A stretch of DNA of 64,000 nt from Ureibacillus massiliensis 4400831 = CIP 108448 = CCUG 49529 (GTDB taxonomy: Bacteria; Bacillota; Bacilli; Bacillales_A; Planococcaceae), in assembly GCF_000772965.1 (NCBI RefSeq), contig NZ_JPVQ01000016.1, positions 1 to 64,000 of the forward strand, given 5' to 3'. Below are positions 18,309 to 27,301 of this stretch, in pieces. A program made the translations under genes and the position numbers. Position 1 is the stretch's first letter; each line of letters starts with the position of its first letter. The notes beneath the pieces are model-generated. The model saw only the letters and a list, made by a program, of their open reading frames with translations, was not told where the DNA came from and ran no database searches.

Positions 18309-18749
18309 GTGAATTATACAAAAGCGTTTTTTATTAAACTCGTTATGACAGTAGCTGTTTTATGGATTGTTTTAGGACTGTTTTTTGGCGTATCTTTTGG
18401 AGATATACTTATTATAAGTGCACTACTAACTGTAATTGCATTTGTTGGAGATATATTCATTTTACCGTTAACTGGAAATATAGGTGCTGCTGTTGGGGAT
18501 TTTATTCTTGCCTTTTTAGGAGTTTGGGTTTTAGGCTCATTTTTGTTTAATAATAACGTAGCTGTATTGTCTGCTGCATTTTTATCGGCTTTGTTTATCG
18601 CGGCTGGGGAACTATATTTCCATAGATATTTAAGAGATCATGTTTTTGAAGATGTAGATCGGCCAAATAATTATAATCGTGTCAATAATCTTCAAACAGA
18701 ATTTTCGGAGGATTTTGATACCGATTTGGATAAGGAAAAGGAAACTTAG
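18309..18749 (+). CDS. DUF2512 (YndM-like) membrane protein
   Basis: The 146-residue protein has four hydrophobic segments (about residues 8-28, 32-52, 58-78 and 83-103) followed by a polar acidic tail ending in EKET. 'GDIFILPLTGNIGAAVGDFILAFLGVWVLG' resembles the YndM/DUF2512 family of Bacillales. No function is established. The GTG at 18309 follows AAGGAGA by 8 nt; a more upstream start at 18282 would precede the ribosome-binding site. Confidence 0.8.
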   Translation: MNYTKAFFIKLVMTVAVLWIVLGLFFGVSFGDILIISALLTVIAFVGDIFILPLTGNIGAAVGDFILAFLGVWVLGSFLFNNNVAVLSAAFLSALFIAAGELYFHRYLRDHVFEDVDRPNNYNRVNNLQTEFSEDFDTDLDKEKET

Positions 18750-18798
18750 GACTTAAGTTTGAAAATATGTGGAAGATTATTAATTCAATATATAGAAT

Positions 18799-18842
18799 AA
18801 AGGGAAGTACGCCTATGATAAGAAAGGTGTTCTTCCTTTTTT
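18799..18842 (+). terminator. Terminator after the DUF2512 gene
   Basis: AAGGGAAGTACGCCT-type left arm pairs imperfectly with AGGTGTTCTTCCTTT, followed by TTTT. Confidence 0.55.
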
Positions 18843-18857
18843 GTATGTTGTAATAAG

Positions 18858-18898
18858 AAACAAACCTTTAAAAGTTCAGCAACTTTTGTAGGTTTGTT
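18858..18898. repeat. Imperfect inverted repeat
   Basis: AACAAACCTTTAAAAGTT and AACTTTTGTAGGTTTGTT are complementary at 16 of 18 positions around a short loop. There is no T-run on +. It may be a second, weaker terminator or a regulatory stem before the SLH gene. Confidence 0.5.
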
Positions 18899-19075
18899 CA
18901 ATCTCTTAAGTTATAAAGAGAAAAATAAACTTAATTAGTCATATTGTCATCCAAAATAAGTAAAAAGTTCTAAATTTGCTTTTATTGAGGATATCGTTAA
19001 AATCCAATGGAAATCTATGTTACAATTTATATATTGTTAGATATTTTAAATAATTTAACAGAAAGGGAGATTGAG

Positions 19076-20680
19076 ATGAAGAAAAATAGAATTGCCTCAT
19101 TTTTACTCGCTTTACTTTTAATCCTTGCTTTACCAATTCAACAAGCGCATGCAGCAGGTTCTTTTAAAGATGTTGCAGAGAATTATTGGGCTAAGGATAT
19201 TATCAACGAATTTGTTGAGGCGGGTATTATAAAAGGTTATGAAGATCAAACTTTCCGTCCAAATCAAAAGGTTACTCGTGGACAAGCTGCAATTATGCTA
19301 ACAAATGCATTAGAATTGGATACTGAGAATGTAAGTACTATCCAATATAAAGATATTAAAGCAGACCATCCTTACGTTAAAGAAATAGCTGCGGTTACAA
19401 ATGCAGGTATTATGTCAGGGAGTAATAATAAGTTTGAACCTAACAAGCCACTTACGCGAGCTCAAATGGCTACAATCTTAACAAACGCATTTGACTTAAA
19501 AGGAAATAAAACTTCAACTTTCAAAGATGTAAAGAAAGATTATTATGCATATGCAGCAATTGATGCACTATATGCAAATAACATTACAGCTGGATATGAA
19601 GATAAAACATTTAAACCTTCTGTACCAACAACACGTGCTCATTTTGTAGCTTTCCTGTCGAAAGCTCTAGATCCTAATGAGGAAAATACAGGTGTTGTAG
19701 ATTTATTGAAAGAAGTTTATACAAATGAACTAAACCTAAATACTTACGAGTTTGAAGCAAATATGGATTTAGGTCTTATTTTACCTGAGATTGATGAGGA
19801 AACACCAGAAGTTGCAGCATGGTTTGAAGTATTAAAAGATGTTCAAATTGATATCACAGGTGCATACCAAAAAGACCCTATGCAATTTGAAGCGGATATT
19901 AACGTTTCATTAAAAGGTGACATTCAATCAACATTCACTATACCAATGGTCATGACAGAAGAAAAAATGTGGATCAAACTTCCAGATTCTCCACTATTAC
20001 CATTACCAGAAGCGCTTAAAGGGAAATTTATTGAATTTGATCTTATAGAACTAGCTGAGTTATCTGGACAGCCTGCTTCAACATTTGATATGGAGTTACA
20101 AACGAAACTAAATGCAGACATTATTAACCTATTCGTTGATTTACTAGGAAAAGATTTCTATAAAGAAATCGATTTAAGTACTGTAACAGTTCCAGAAGGT
20201 GTAGATGCTAGTAAAGTAATTAAATTTGAATTAACGAATGAAACATTAAAACCATTTTTAGATAAAGTCGTTAATGAATTATTACCTCAATTATTAGAGG
20301 TATTAGATAATCCTGAATACATTAAAGCTTTAGGACTAACAGATGAAGATCTTGCATTAGCGAAAGAATTATTCGCTACTGAAGAAATTAATATTGATGA
20401 AGTAGCTTCAGAGATTAATAAATATTTAAAAATTAATCAATTAGATGAAATCATAGTAATTAGTGAGGACAATTATATTAGCTATGATGAAAGTACAATT
20501 GATATTACGATTACAGCTGAAGGTGAAGCATTTAGCTTTAAACTTTCATTAGATCAATCAAAATCAAACGTTAATGAAAAAATCGAATTTTCACATGGTA
20601 TTCCTTCTGGTGACGATGTTCTTCCATTTGAAGAACTAATTAAACTAGAGGAAGAAGCATTACTAAATGATATAAATTAA
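19076..20680 (+). CDS. Secreted S-layer homology (SLH) domain protein
   Basis: The 534-residue exported protein has a signal peptide (about residues 1-26, cleavage after 'QQAHA'). Three SLH repeats follow: 'FKDVAENYWAKDIINEFVEAG', 'YKDIKADHPYVKEIAAVTNAG' and 'FKDVKKDYYAYAAIDALYANN', each ending in a '(T/P)RA' segment. SLH domains bind pyruvylated secondary cell-wall polymer. The remaining roughly 320 residues are acidic, beta-rich and resemble the LppX/DUF6612-type lipid or hydrophobic ligand-binding fold; that is inference. ATG 19076 after AAAGGGAG is chosen because an upstream in-frame ATG at 19007 would bury the signal peptide. Confidence 0.9.
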   Translation: MKKNRIASFLLALLLILALPIQQAHAAGSFKDVAENYWAKDIINEFVEAGIIKGYEDQTFRPNQKVTRGQAAIMLTNALELDTENVSTIQYKDIKADHPYVKEIAAVTNAGIMSGSNNKFEPNKPLTRAQMATILTNAFDLKGNKTSTFKDVKKDYYAYAAIDALYANNITAGYEDKTFKPSVPTTRAHFVAFLSKALDPNEENTGVVDLLKEVYTNELNLNTYEFEANMDLGLILPEIDEETPEVAAWFEVLKDVQIDITGAYQKDPMQFEADINVSLKGDIQSTFTIPMVMTEEKMWIKLPDSPLLPLPEALKGKFIEFDLIELAELSGQPASTFDMELQTKLNADIINLFVDLLGKDFYKEIDLSTVTVPEGVDASKVIKFELTNETLKPFLDKVVNELLPQLLEVLDNPEYIKALGLTDEDLALAKELFATEEINIDEVASEINKYLKINQLDEIIVISEDNYISYDESTIDITITAEGEAFSFKLSLDQSKSNVNEKIEFSHGIPSGDDVLPFEELIKLEEEALLNDIN

Positions 20681-20703
20681 CGTATCGTAAGTGAACATAA
20701 CCA

Positions 20704-20737
20704 AAAGGCCTTGTAGTGATACTACAAGGCTTTTTTA
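20704..20737 (+). terminator. Terminator after the SLH gene
   Basis: AAAGGCCTTGTAGT pairs with ACTACAAGGCTTTT (stem 20705-20732), with T-run. Confidence 0.9.
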
Positions 20738-20767
20738 ATGGAATATGGAAATATAGTTATAAATTTT

Positions 20768-22177
20768 GGTTCTTTGTCAAATGTGGTGGTGTTTAATCCA
20801 CCAAAAAAATCCAAAATACCCACTCTTCGAAGTGAGTGTACCTTTTATACACTCACTTCTCTTACAATTTGACGCCATAATATTTTCTTTCTTAATCTTG
20901 CGAAAGACTTAATTCCGTAAGACTTGCGTTTTATAACCTTAGTTGTATTGTTTACTCCCTCAATATAGCCATTACTATATAGATAGACAAACGAGTTTAA
21001 AATCTCTGTTTTCCATCGTTTAAATGTTCCAACAACTGAATGAAATGCCTCTATATTTGAATTCTCTGCTAATTCACACCAGCGTTCAAGACCTGCTTTA
21101 GCCGTATTGCTATTGCTTGTTTTAAACCATTCATCTAATTTATTTTTTAATACATACGCTTCTTGCAATCTTGGCTTATCTTTTAACAATTCTTTGACTC
21201 TACTTTTTTGATCATCTGTTAGTTTAAACGGTGATTTCCATAAAAGTTCTTTACTTCTTTTACAGAGAATACGATCTTCTTTTCGAAGTTCATTTTGTAC
21301 TTCTCTTCTCACCTTATCAAACCCCCAATAAACCTGTCTCATATAGTGAAATCGATCCGCAACGATTAAAGGGTTTCCAAGGGCTTTTCGAACCGCATCT
21401 TTAAAACGTTTGGATAAATCCATAACGACCACTTTTACTTCACTTGTGTCACATTTTCGGAAATAGTTTTCTATGGTTTTACTTAGACGATCTGGGAGAA
21501 CATCAATGATTTTTTTATTTTGCACATCTACAATAATCGTCTGAAACTTTTCTTTATCGGCATCTCCTTTAAATTCGTCAATGGCAATTATAGCTGGGAG
21601 TATACGTTGCACCTTGATTCGACGCTGATCAAATAGGCGCATCACTAGATTTGTGCTTACCCCGGCCATTTTCCCAACATCCTTAAAAGAGTTCTCTCCC
21701 ACATACGTTAATACCTGTTGTTCAAGGGATGTAGTATGACGTTGATAACGTTTGATAAATCCCACTTTTTCATAAAAAGTCTTCTTACAAGCTGTACATA
21801 AATATCGTCTTTTTCGTAGATGAATTTTTACAGGTCGATCTTCTATCAGACGTCCTTTAATTTTTTGAGTACGATAACTATGAACTCGTTTTGTTTTAGT
21901 ACCACAATTAGGACAAGTTTGTTTCCTTTGTTTTGTTTGAAGCCAGAAGTGAAATTCCCGGTTTTCTTCTTTCATGTCCCATAGTTCAACGTGTTTATCT
22001 TTAATTCCTAGTAGTTCCATGATAAAATGTTCTTGCATCCTTACTAACTCCATTCCTTTTTTGCGCCACATTAAAGGTATCAAAAAGAGTGAGTAGGATG
22101 TTATTTTTTTTGCTTTTTTTAGAAAGTTGTCAAACTCTTGATTGTACTGACCACACCACCACATTCAGTATAGAGCC
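20768..22177 (-). mobile_element. Complete ISL3-family insertion sequence
   Basis: The element is 1410 bp. Its 25-bp terminal inverted repeats (20768-20792 and 22153-22177) share 19 positions, with the inner 13 identical (AATGTGGTGGTGT). It is flanked by a perfect 8-bp duplication TAAATTTT at 20760-20767 and 22178-22185, the target-site length typical of ISL3. It carries one intact transposase gene. Intact ends and target duplication indicate a recent insertion just after the SLH gene terminator. Confidence 0.93.
20845..22038 (-). CDS. ISL3-family transposase
   Basis: This DDE-type transposase is 397 residues from the ATG at 22038. An N-terminal zinc finger ('CPNCGTKTKRVHSYR' with a second pair 'CTAC') is followed by a helix-turn-helix ('MAGVSTNLVMRLFDQ'). 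Catalytic acidic residues are visible in 'IIAIDEFKGD', 'VVVMDLSKRF' and 'NGYIEGVNN'. Readable frame continues upstream to an ATG in the terminal repeat (22164), but the GGAG site places the likely start at 22038. No frameshift is seen, so it is probably functional. Confidence 0.92.
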   Translation of the reverse strand: MQEHFIMELLGIKDKHVELWDMKEENREFHFWLQTKQRKQTCPNCGTKTKRVHSYRTQKIKGRLIEDRPVKIHLRKRRYLCTACKKTFYEKVGFIKRYQRHTTSLEQQVLTYVGENSFKDVGKMAGVSTNLVMRLFDQRRIKVQRILPAIIAIDEFKGDADKEKFQTIIVDVQNKKIIDVLPDRLSKTIENYFRKCDTSEVKVVVMDLSKRFKDAVRKALGNPLIVADRFHYMRQVYWGFDKVRREVQNELRKEDRILCKRSKELLWKSPFKLTDDQKSRVKELLKDKPRLQEAYVLKNKLDEWFKTSNSNTAKAGLERWCELAENSNIEAFHSVVGTFKRWKTEILNSFVYLYSNGYIEGVNNTTKVIKRKSYGIKSFARLRKKILWRQIVREVSV

Positions 22178-22245
22178 TAAATTTTTTACTAGCTACCTTA
22201 AAAGCTACATTGATCGGTAATTGTGATTATCAACAAAGGAATAAG

Positions 22246-22271
22246 AAAAACACACACCCAAATGGATGTGT
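22246..22271 (-). terminator. Terminator of the 22312 gene
   Basis: ACACACCCA (22252-22260) and TGGATGTGT (22263-22271) pair with one wobble. On the minus strand TTTTTC follows. Confidence 0.6.
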
Positions 22272-22311
22272 AATAGTTATACAAGGTTCTTTAGATTTAC
22301 TACTTTTAATA

Positions 22312-22947
22312 CTAACGGAAATTTTCTAAAATTTTTGAACGGCTCTCATTCATTTTGTTAATAAATTGAGTCATTGTATTGAAAGTTTCATTGCGTTTAT
22401 TTGACAATGATTGAAGACGTAGCATATCCATCTGCTGTGAATTGCTTATACTGTCAAGGTAGGTTTTCACTTTAGTCAATTCAATTTCAACTTTCGACTT
22501 TAAATTAACTAAATGTTCCTTTTGAGTTGAGTCAAAGTTTAAATCTAATTTATCCATCCCGATGCTTTGATAAATTGCATTCAACTCAGTTAGATGATCA
22601 CTTAATGTGGACGTATCGATGCTTTGTTGAGAATTCAATAAAATTAAACCTAGCTCATCATTCATTGCTTTTAAAATAAGGTGTACATTATTCATTTGGC
22701 TAGCCTGTTCATTCCTCTTTTGAACCTCTAATATTTGTTGGTTAAGCTGTTCATCAAGTAATTTCGTTCTTTGTTGCTGAACCATAAGCAGAGCACTTTC
22801 AATATCCATACCTTCTAAATTTATCTGACTGATGTTACTAGTACCGATATTTTCTAAATTACTTTGTGCTGCTTTAGCAGACGGTGGTCCAACAGTAACA
22901 AGTACAAAGCTAGCTGTTAATGCTGCACCAATTAATAACTTTTTCAT
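22312..22947 (-). CDS. Secreted helical protein of unknown function
   Basis: The 211-residue protein has an N-terminal signal peptide (MKK..., hydrophobic residues 4-20, 'PSAKAAQ' cleavage region). The mature part is almost entirely helical, rich in Gln, Asn, Leu and Ser, with heptad-like stretches that suggest a coiled coil. I see no catalytic motif and do not recognise the family. It lies between the IS element and the TetR gene on the same strand, with a terminator downstream. Confidence 0.65.
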   Translation of the reverse strand: MKKLLIGAALTASFVLVTVGPPSAKAAQSNLENIGTSNISQINLEGMDIESALLMVQQQRTKLLDEQLNQQILEVQKRNEQASQMNNVHLILKAMNDELGLILLNSQQSIDTSTLSDHLTELNAIYQSIGMDKLDLNFDSTQKEHLVNLKSKVEIELTKVKTYLDSISNSQQMDMLRLQSLSNKRNETFNTMTQFINKMNESRSKILENFR

Positions 22948-23105
22948 AATATTTACACCACCAACTCCGTTTTTTTAGAGACAATGAAATTTTGTATTAC
23001 TTCAAAAAATCCCTAGGTTAAATTGTAAGAGTTAAAGGTTAAATCTAGGTTAATTTCAAAAAAACTATTCACATTTACTCTATAGAAGAGGGATAAAAGT
23101 ATGGC

Positions 23106-24002
23106 TTACAAAAGTTCTGCCTTCTTTTTGTGCATATAACGCCATAGGTGAACAGATATCTCATGTGCTTCAGCTTCATGTCGTGAGTTTCTAAAGGATT
23201 TATTAAAAGCAGCAACAACTACCTCGAGAATAGAATAATTACCTTTGGATGAATTTAATTCACATAATATAAATTCAGCATATTCTTTCCCTTTTTCTGA
23301 ATCTAACTCGGTTAAATTTTCAATAAATCCTTGCAGTTGTTTTACTAAGTCTTCTTTTTTAATAACTTTTTCTTCGATTTTACTTCGTAATGCTTGAACA
23401 ATATCCGGTGTAATGATTAGATCACTCGACGAGACAAGATGTGGAAGCATACTTTCTATACGTTTTAAAATGGGAAAAATTATATTTTCAGGGGATTTAT
23501 TTTGTTTTGTTGTAATAGAAATTGTTCGAAGTGTTTGGAACAATATTCCAAATAAGGAAATAGCGCAATCGTAGGAAACACTTCTTATTTCCTCTCCGAA
23601 AACATCAACAAGTCGATTGGCTAACCAATTTAATTCTTGAATCGTATGCTTTTCTAATACCTCTTTAAGCTCAGCATCTTTAAAACCTGATATGGACTCA
23701 AATATTTCTAACAAATTGTGCTCTCGGTTTACATGAAGCAATAGTGATATTTGTTTGACGAGAACATTGAAATCGGTAGGATCTTCATTCATGGCAACTT
23801 CAAATCGTCTATTAACTGTTACTTCTCTACTTTCCTCTAAAATAGCAATTAAACATTCATTTTTCGAAGTAAAGTGATTATAAAAAGTCCCCTTTGATAC
23901 ATTTGCTGAAGCAATAATGTCCATAATAGATGTATCGTTAAAACCCTTTTCTATAAATAATTTACGAGCTGCATTAATAATTTGGCGTTTTCGATTATTC
24001 AT
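23106..24002 (-). CDS. TetR/AcrR-family transcriptional repressor
   Basis: The 298-residue protein has an N-terminal TetR helix-turn-helix: 'IINAARKLFIEKGFNDTSIMDIIASANVSKGTFYNHFTSK' at about residues 8-47. The C-terminal part is helical and about 100 residues longer than the usual 190-200-residue TetR protein, so it carries an added helical domain. It is divergent from an MFS drug-efflux gene 162 bp away, the standard arrangement of a local repressor and its pump. Confidence 0.88.
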   Translation of the reverse strand: MNNRKRQIINAARKLFIEKGFNDTSIMDIIASANVSKGTFYNHFTSKNECLIAILEESREVTVNRRFEVAMNEDPTDFNVLVKQISLLLHVNREHNLLEIFESISGFKDAELKEVLEKHTIQELNWLANRLVDVFGEEIRSVSYDCAISLFGILFQTLRTISITTKQNKSPENIIFPILKRIESMLPHLVSSSDLIITPDIVQALRSKIEEKVIKKEDLVKQLQGFIENLTELDSEKGKEYAEFILCELNSSKGNYSILEVVVAAFNKSFRNSRHEAEAHEISVHLWRYMHKKKAELL

Positions 24003-24042
24003 TTGATCACCCTATTTGCACTTTATTACTTAAAATTATACC

Positions 24043-24057
24043 ACAAGTATACTTTGT
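24043..24057. promoter_or_regulatory. Candidate TetR operator in the divergent intergenic region
   Basis: ACAAGTATACTTTGT contains the perfect 10-bp palindrome AAGTATACTT and lies 41 bp upstream of the tetR-like gene start, next to TATAAT-like sequence on the minus strand. TetR dimers bind such short palindromes. The assignment is by position only. Confidence 0.45.
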
Positions 24058-24164
24058 AAACACTTACAATTCAGCGGATTTAAAAAAATAAATTTATTTC
24101 TTGTAAAAAATAGACTACGGGTATAAAATGTATTTCAGCTATATGAAATGAAAGAAAAGAGAGA

Positions 24165-25640
24165 GTGAATATAATACTTATGAATACACATACAGAACAA
24201 ACTCCTCAAAAGCCCCCGTATTTAATGATTGCCATTTTATTTGTGGGTGCTTTTGTTGCTTTTTTAAATAATACACTATTGGCTGTTGCGCTACCAACGA
24301 TAACAAGTGATTTAGGAGTAAGCTATGCAACAGGACAATGGTTAGCAACAGGGTATATGTTAGTTAGTGGGGTACTTATTCCTGCATCTGCATATTTTAT
24401 TACCCGATATAAAACAAGACCTTTATTTATTGTAGCAATGATTATTTTTGCACTAGGTACACTTCTTGCTGCAATCGCTCCAACATTCGCAGTGCTACTT
24501 GCTGGGCGAATAATTCAGGCAGTAGGGTCTTCATTTATGGCGCCATTATTAATGAATGTTATGCTAATCAGTTTCCCCGTTGAAAAGCGCGGTGCTGCGA
24601 TGGGGATGTTCGGATTAGTTATGATTGCTGCACCTGCAATTGGGCCTACATTATCTGGATATATTGTTGAACACTTCAATTGGCGAGTATTATTTGAAAT
24701 GATTTTACCATTCGCTATATTGAGTCTATTATTTAGCTTTTGGAAGCTCGAAAATGTGTTACCAAATAAAAAAGTTACATTAGATTATTTTTCCATAGTT
24801 CTTTCAACGATAGGTTTTGGTGGACTACTTTACGGTTTCAGTACTGCAGGTAATGATGGCTGGACTGATCCTATTGTAATTACTACACTTATTATTGGAA
24901 TTATTGGCGTTACTTGGTTTGTAATCAGACAGCTAAAATTGGAAACACCAGTATTAGATATGGGGATTTTTAAATCACCAATGTATGCTCTCGCAGCAAT
25001 TATTAGTGCTGTTTTATCAATGTCAATGATGGGTGGTATGATTTTAACACCTGCATATGTTCAACAAGTTCGTGGAATTGAGCCAATGGAATCAGGTTTA
25101 ATGATGCTTCCAGGTGCTATAGTGATGGCAATTATGTCGCCGATTACAGGTAGATTATTCGATAAAATTGGCCCGAAACCATTAGCAATTACAGGTTTAA
25201 TTATTACAGGAATCTCAACATATCTATTAGCAAAGCTTCAAATTGATTCAAGTTATTTCTACATTATTTTTGTATACACAATCCGTATGTTTGGGATCTC
25301 TCTTGTTATGATGCCGATTATGACAAATGGATTAAATTCACTAACAGCAAAACTTTATCCACATGGTACAGCTGCAAACAATACGATTCAACAAGTTGCA
25401 GGTTCAATTGGTACGGCAATACTTGTTGCAGTTATGGGTGAACGAGCAGCTTCAGCTGGGGCTGATATTGCAAAAGAAGCAATGGCTAGTGGTACTATGA
25501 TTACAGAAGAAGCGTTAACACAACAAGCATTGCTTGAGGGAATTCATCTGTCGTTTTTAGTAGCGACTTTATTCACAGTAATTGCATTAGTACTTTCATT
25601 CTTCTTAAAACGTGTAACAAATTCAAAAAAAGCACATTAA
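24165..25640 (+). CDS. MFS multidrug efflux transporter, DHA2 (14-TM) family
   Basis: The 491-residue proton-driven exporter has about 14 membrane segments. 'NNTLLAVALPTITSDLGVSYATGQWLATGYML' is the DHA2 (EmrB/QacA/LmrB) opening. 'GRIIQAVGSSFMAPLLMNVM' and 'PAIGPTLSGYIVEHFNWRVLFEMILP' are motif C-like regions. Start is GTG 24165 or ATG 24180 (MNTHTEQTPQ); neither has an ideal ribosome-binding site. The adjacent TetR gene predicts drug-induced expression. Substrate is unknown. Confidence 0.9.
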   Translation: MNIILMNTHTEQTPQKPPYLMIAILFVGAFVAFLNNTLLAVALPTITSDLGVSYATGQWLATGYMLVSGVLIPASAYFITRYKTRPLFIVAMIIFALGTLLAAIAPTFAVLLAGRIIQAVGSSFMAPLLMNVMLISFPVEKRGAAMGMFGLVMIAAPAIGPTLSGYIVEHFNWRVLFEMILPFAILSLLFSFWKLENVLPNKKVTLDYFSIVLSTIGFGGLLYGFSTAGNDGWTDPIVITTLIIGIIGVTWFVIRQLKLETPVLDMGIFKSPMYALAAIISAVLSMSMMGGMILTPAYVQQVRGIEPMESGLMMLPGAIVMAIMSPITGRLFDKIGPKPLAITGLIITGISTYLLAKLQIDSSYFYIIFVYTIRMFGISLVMMPIMTNGLNSLTAKLYPHGTAANNTIQQVAGSIGTAILVAVMGERAASAGADIAKEAMASGTMITEEALTQQALLEGIHLSFLVATLFTVIALVLSFFLKRVTNSKKAH

Positions 25641-25659
25641 ACAATATAAAATGACAATC

Positions 25660-25695
25660 AAAACCACTTCTCAGCTTTTGAGAGGTGGTTTTTTC
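25660..25695 (+). terminator. Terminator after the MFS gene
   Basis: AAAACCACTTCTCA pairs with TTGAGAGGTGGTTTT, followed by TTT. Confidence 0.85.
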
Positions 25696-25921
25696 TAAAA
25701 AGCGATTACTAATCAGTGCTTTTATTGTTGATGAAATCATAATTAATCATATGATTGGCTTAAATAGGCATTTTCCCTTATATTAAAAATGAATAAAATG
25801 ATGTATATTTATAAATTATTATTCAAAAAAATTCATACACGCAACTTTTTGTAATATATGATTTCGTGTATAATTAATTTAATAGCTTTGCCAGTGAAAT
25901 TTGTGTGTGGGGGTTTGAAGG

Positions 25922-27127
25922 ATGAATGTTCTCGATATTTTAGATAGATTAGACGATATAGAAATAGAGTTTGAACCAATTTATAGTGCGGATGAGCATG
26001 TTCTAGTTGCTTATGAAGTAATAGGTCAAATTGCAAACGAAGGTAAAAGCTACAAAATTGTTGATTATACTTACGATGAATCGATTCCGGCGGATTTACG
26101 TATAGAAATAGAGCATTATGTTGTGGAAAAAGCGATTAAGCTTGCAACAGATCAATTGCGAGAAGTGAATTTATTATTGCCATGTAATCCGAATTTATTA
26201 ATGGAGGATTTCGGAGATTCTTATTTTCAAATCTTAAAAAATTTAGTTGAAGAGTCCCTATTACCTCATATTTATTTAGTAATTCCAGAGCATAAATATA
26301 AAGGGGAATTTGAGCAATTGCAACATCCGATACGATATATTAAAACGTATGGGGTAAAGATTGCTTTAGATAATATCGGTTCTGAAAGTAAATTGGACCA
26401 AATATTAATGCTTGAACCAGCAATATTGAAAATCAATGTTACTCAATTGAATTATAATAATTGGGGGGCACAAAACCATGTGTTTAAAACGATTCAATCA
26501 CTAGCTGTTAAAATTGGTGCAACACTCATGTTTGATCATATACAGACTGACTATCAGCTTCATCATGCTTGGAAAAATGGTGCGCGATATTTTAAAGGTC
26601 CTTATTTGCAAAAGCCCACTAAAGAGTATATCCCACGTGACACGTTGAAGGAAAAATTTCGAAGTGAATGTCAGCATTTTATATCTGCTGAGAAAAAGCA
26701 ACTTGAAATAAAATATGAGGAAATGAAAAAGCTGCAGAAAATGATAGCAACCATAGTGGAGATGATTAAACCATCAAGCTGTGATGTGGAAAATTTACTA
26801 CAATTAGCTAAAAAGTTAGAGGCATATGCATTTCGTTTTTATATTTGTAATGAAGAAGGGTTTCAAACTTCACCGAACATCATGTTTAAAAATGGTGTAT
26901 GGAATGTACAAGAAAGTGCAATTGGTAAGAACTGGAGCTGGCGTCCTTACTTCCTTTTCAACATCATCAAAATGCGAAATGACGAAAAAGGTGAATTATC
27001 TGCAATCTATAGTGATATCGAGACAGGTGAGTTAACACGTACATATTCAATGGCAATAAGTGATAAGGAGTATTTATTTGTTGACATTACCTACGATTAT
27101 CTATATGAGCATAATCTAGTGAATTAA
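25922..27127 (+). CDS. ykuI: EAL-domain protein of the YkuI type, degenerate active site
   Basis: The 401-residue cytoplasmic protein has an EAL domain (about residues 15-245) and a C-terminal PAS-like sensor domain (about 290-400), the plan of B. subtilis YkuI. 'NWSWRPYFLFNIIKMRN' and 'IYSDIETGELTRTYS' match that C-terminal domain closely. In the EAL domain, Glu32 is kept (YEVIGQ), as are the Asn in 'PCNPN', Glu in 'IPEHK', Asp in 'ALDNIGS' and Lys in 'ILKIN'. The late 'EDIE/EGVE' acidic motif is replaced by 'FDHIQTD', and the second Asp of loop 6 is Asn. It probably binds c-di-GMP with little or no hydrolysis. Confidence 0.88.
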   Translation: MNVLDILDRLDDIEIEFEPIYSADEHVLVAYEVIGQIANEGKSYKIVDYTYDESIPADLRIEIEHYVVEKAIKLATDQLREVNLLLPCNPNLLMEDFGDSYFQILKNLVEESLLPHIYLVIPEHKYKGEFEQLQHPIRYIKTYGVKIALDNIGSESKLDQILMLEPAILKINVTQLNYNNWGAQNHVFKTIQSLAVKIGATLMFDHIQTDYQLHHAWKNGARYFKGPYLQKPTKEYIPRDTLKEKFRSECQHFISAEKKQLEIKYEEMKKLQKMIATIVEMIKPSSCDVENLLQLAKKLEAYAFRFYICNEEGFQTSPNIMFKNGVWNVQESAIGKNWSWRPYFLFNIIKMRNDEKGELSAIYSDIETGELTRTYSMAISDKEYLFVDITYDYLYEHNLVN

Positions 27128-27144
27128 TGCTAGCTGTAATGAGG

Positions 27145-27193
27145 AATACCCGTAAAAGTTTGAAAATGATCAAACTTTTACGGGTATTTTTAT
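27145..27193 (+). terminator. Terminator after the ykuI-like gene
   Basis: A perfect 19-bp stem (27145-27163 with 27170-27188) with a 6-nt loop is followed by TTTTT. Confidence 0.93.
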
Positions 27194-27301
27194 AGTTGTG
27201 ATTTGTTATGTATTTTGATATTGAATCATAAAATTAATTGATATGGACAAAAGCGACCTACAGCGTCCATTTAGTGAAAAAGTGATAGAAGGAGTGTTAT
27301 C

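Noticed and set aside
20845-22164. Transposase start in the terminal inverted repeat
   Set aside because: The ATG at 22164 lacks a ribosome-binding site; the GGAG before the ATG at 22038 and the family N-terminus favour the shorter form.
27128-27301. Sigma-E promoter for sleL
   Set aside because: TGATATT resembles a -35 element, but no CATACAAT-like -10 follows at the right spacing.
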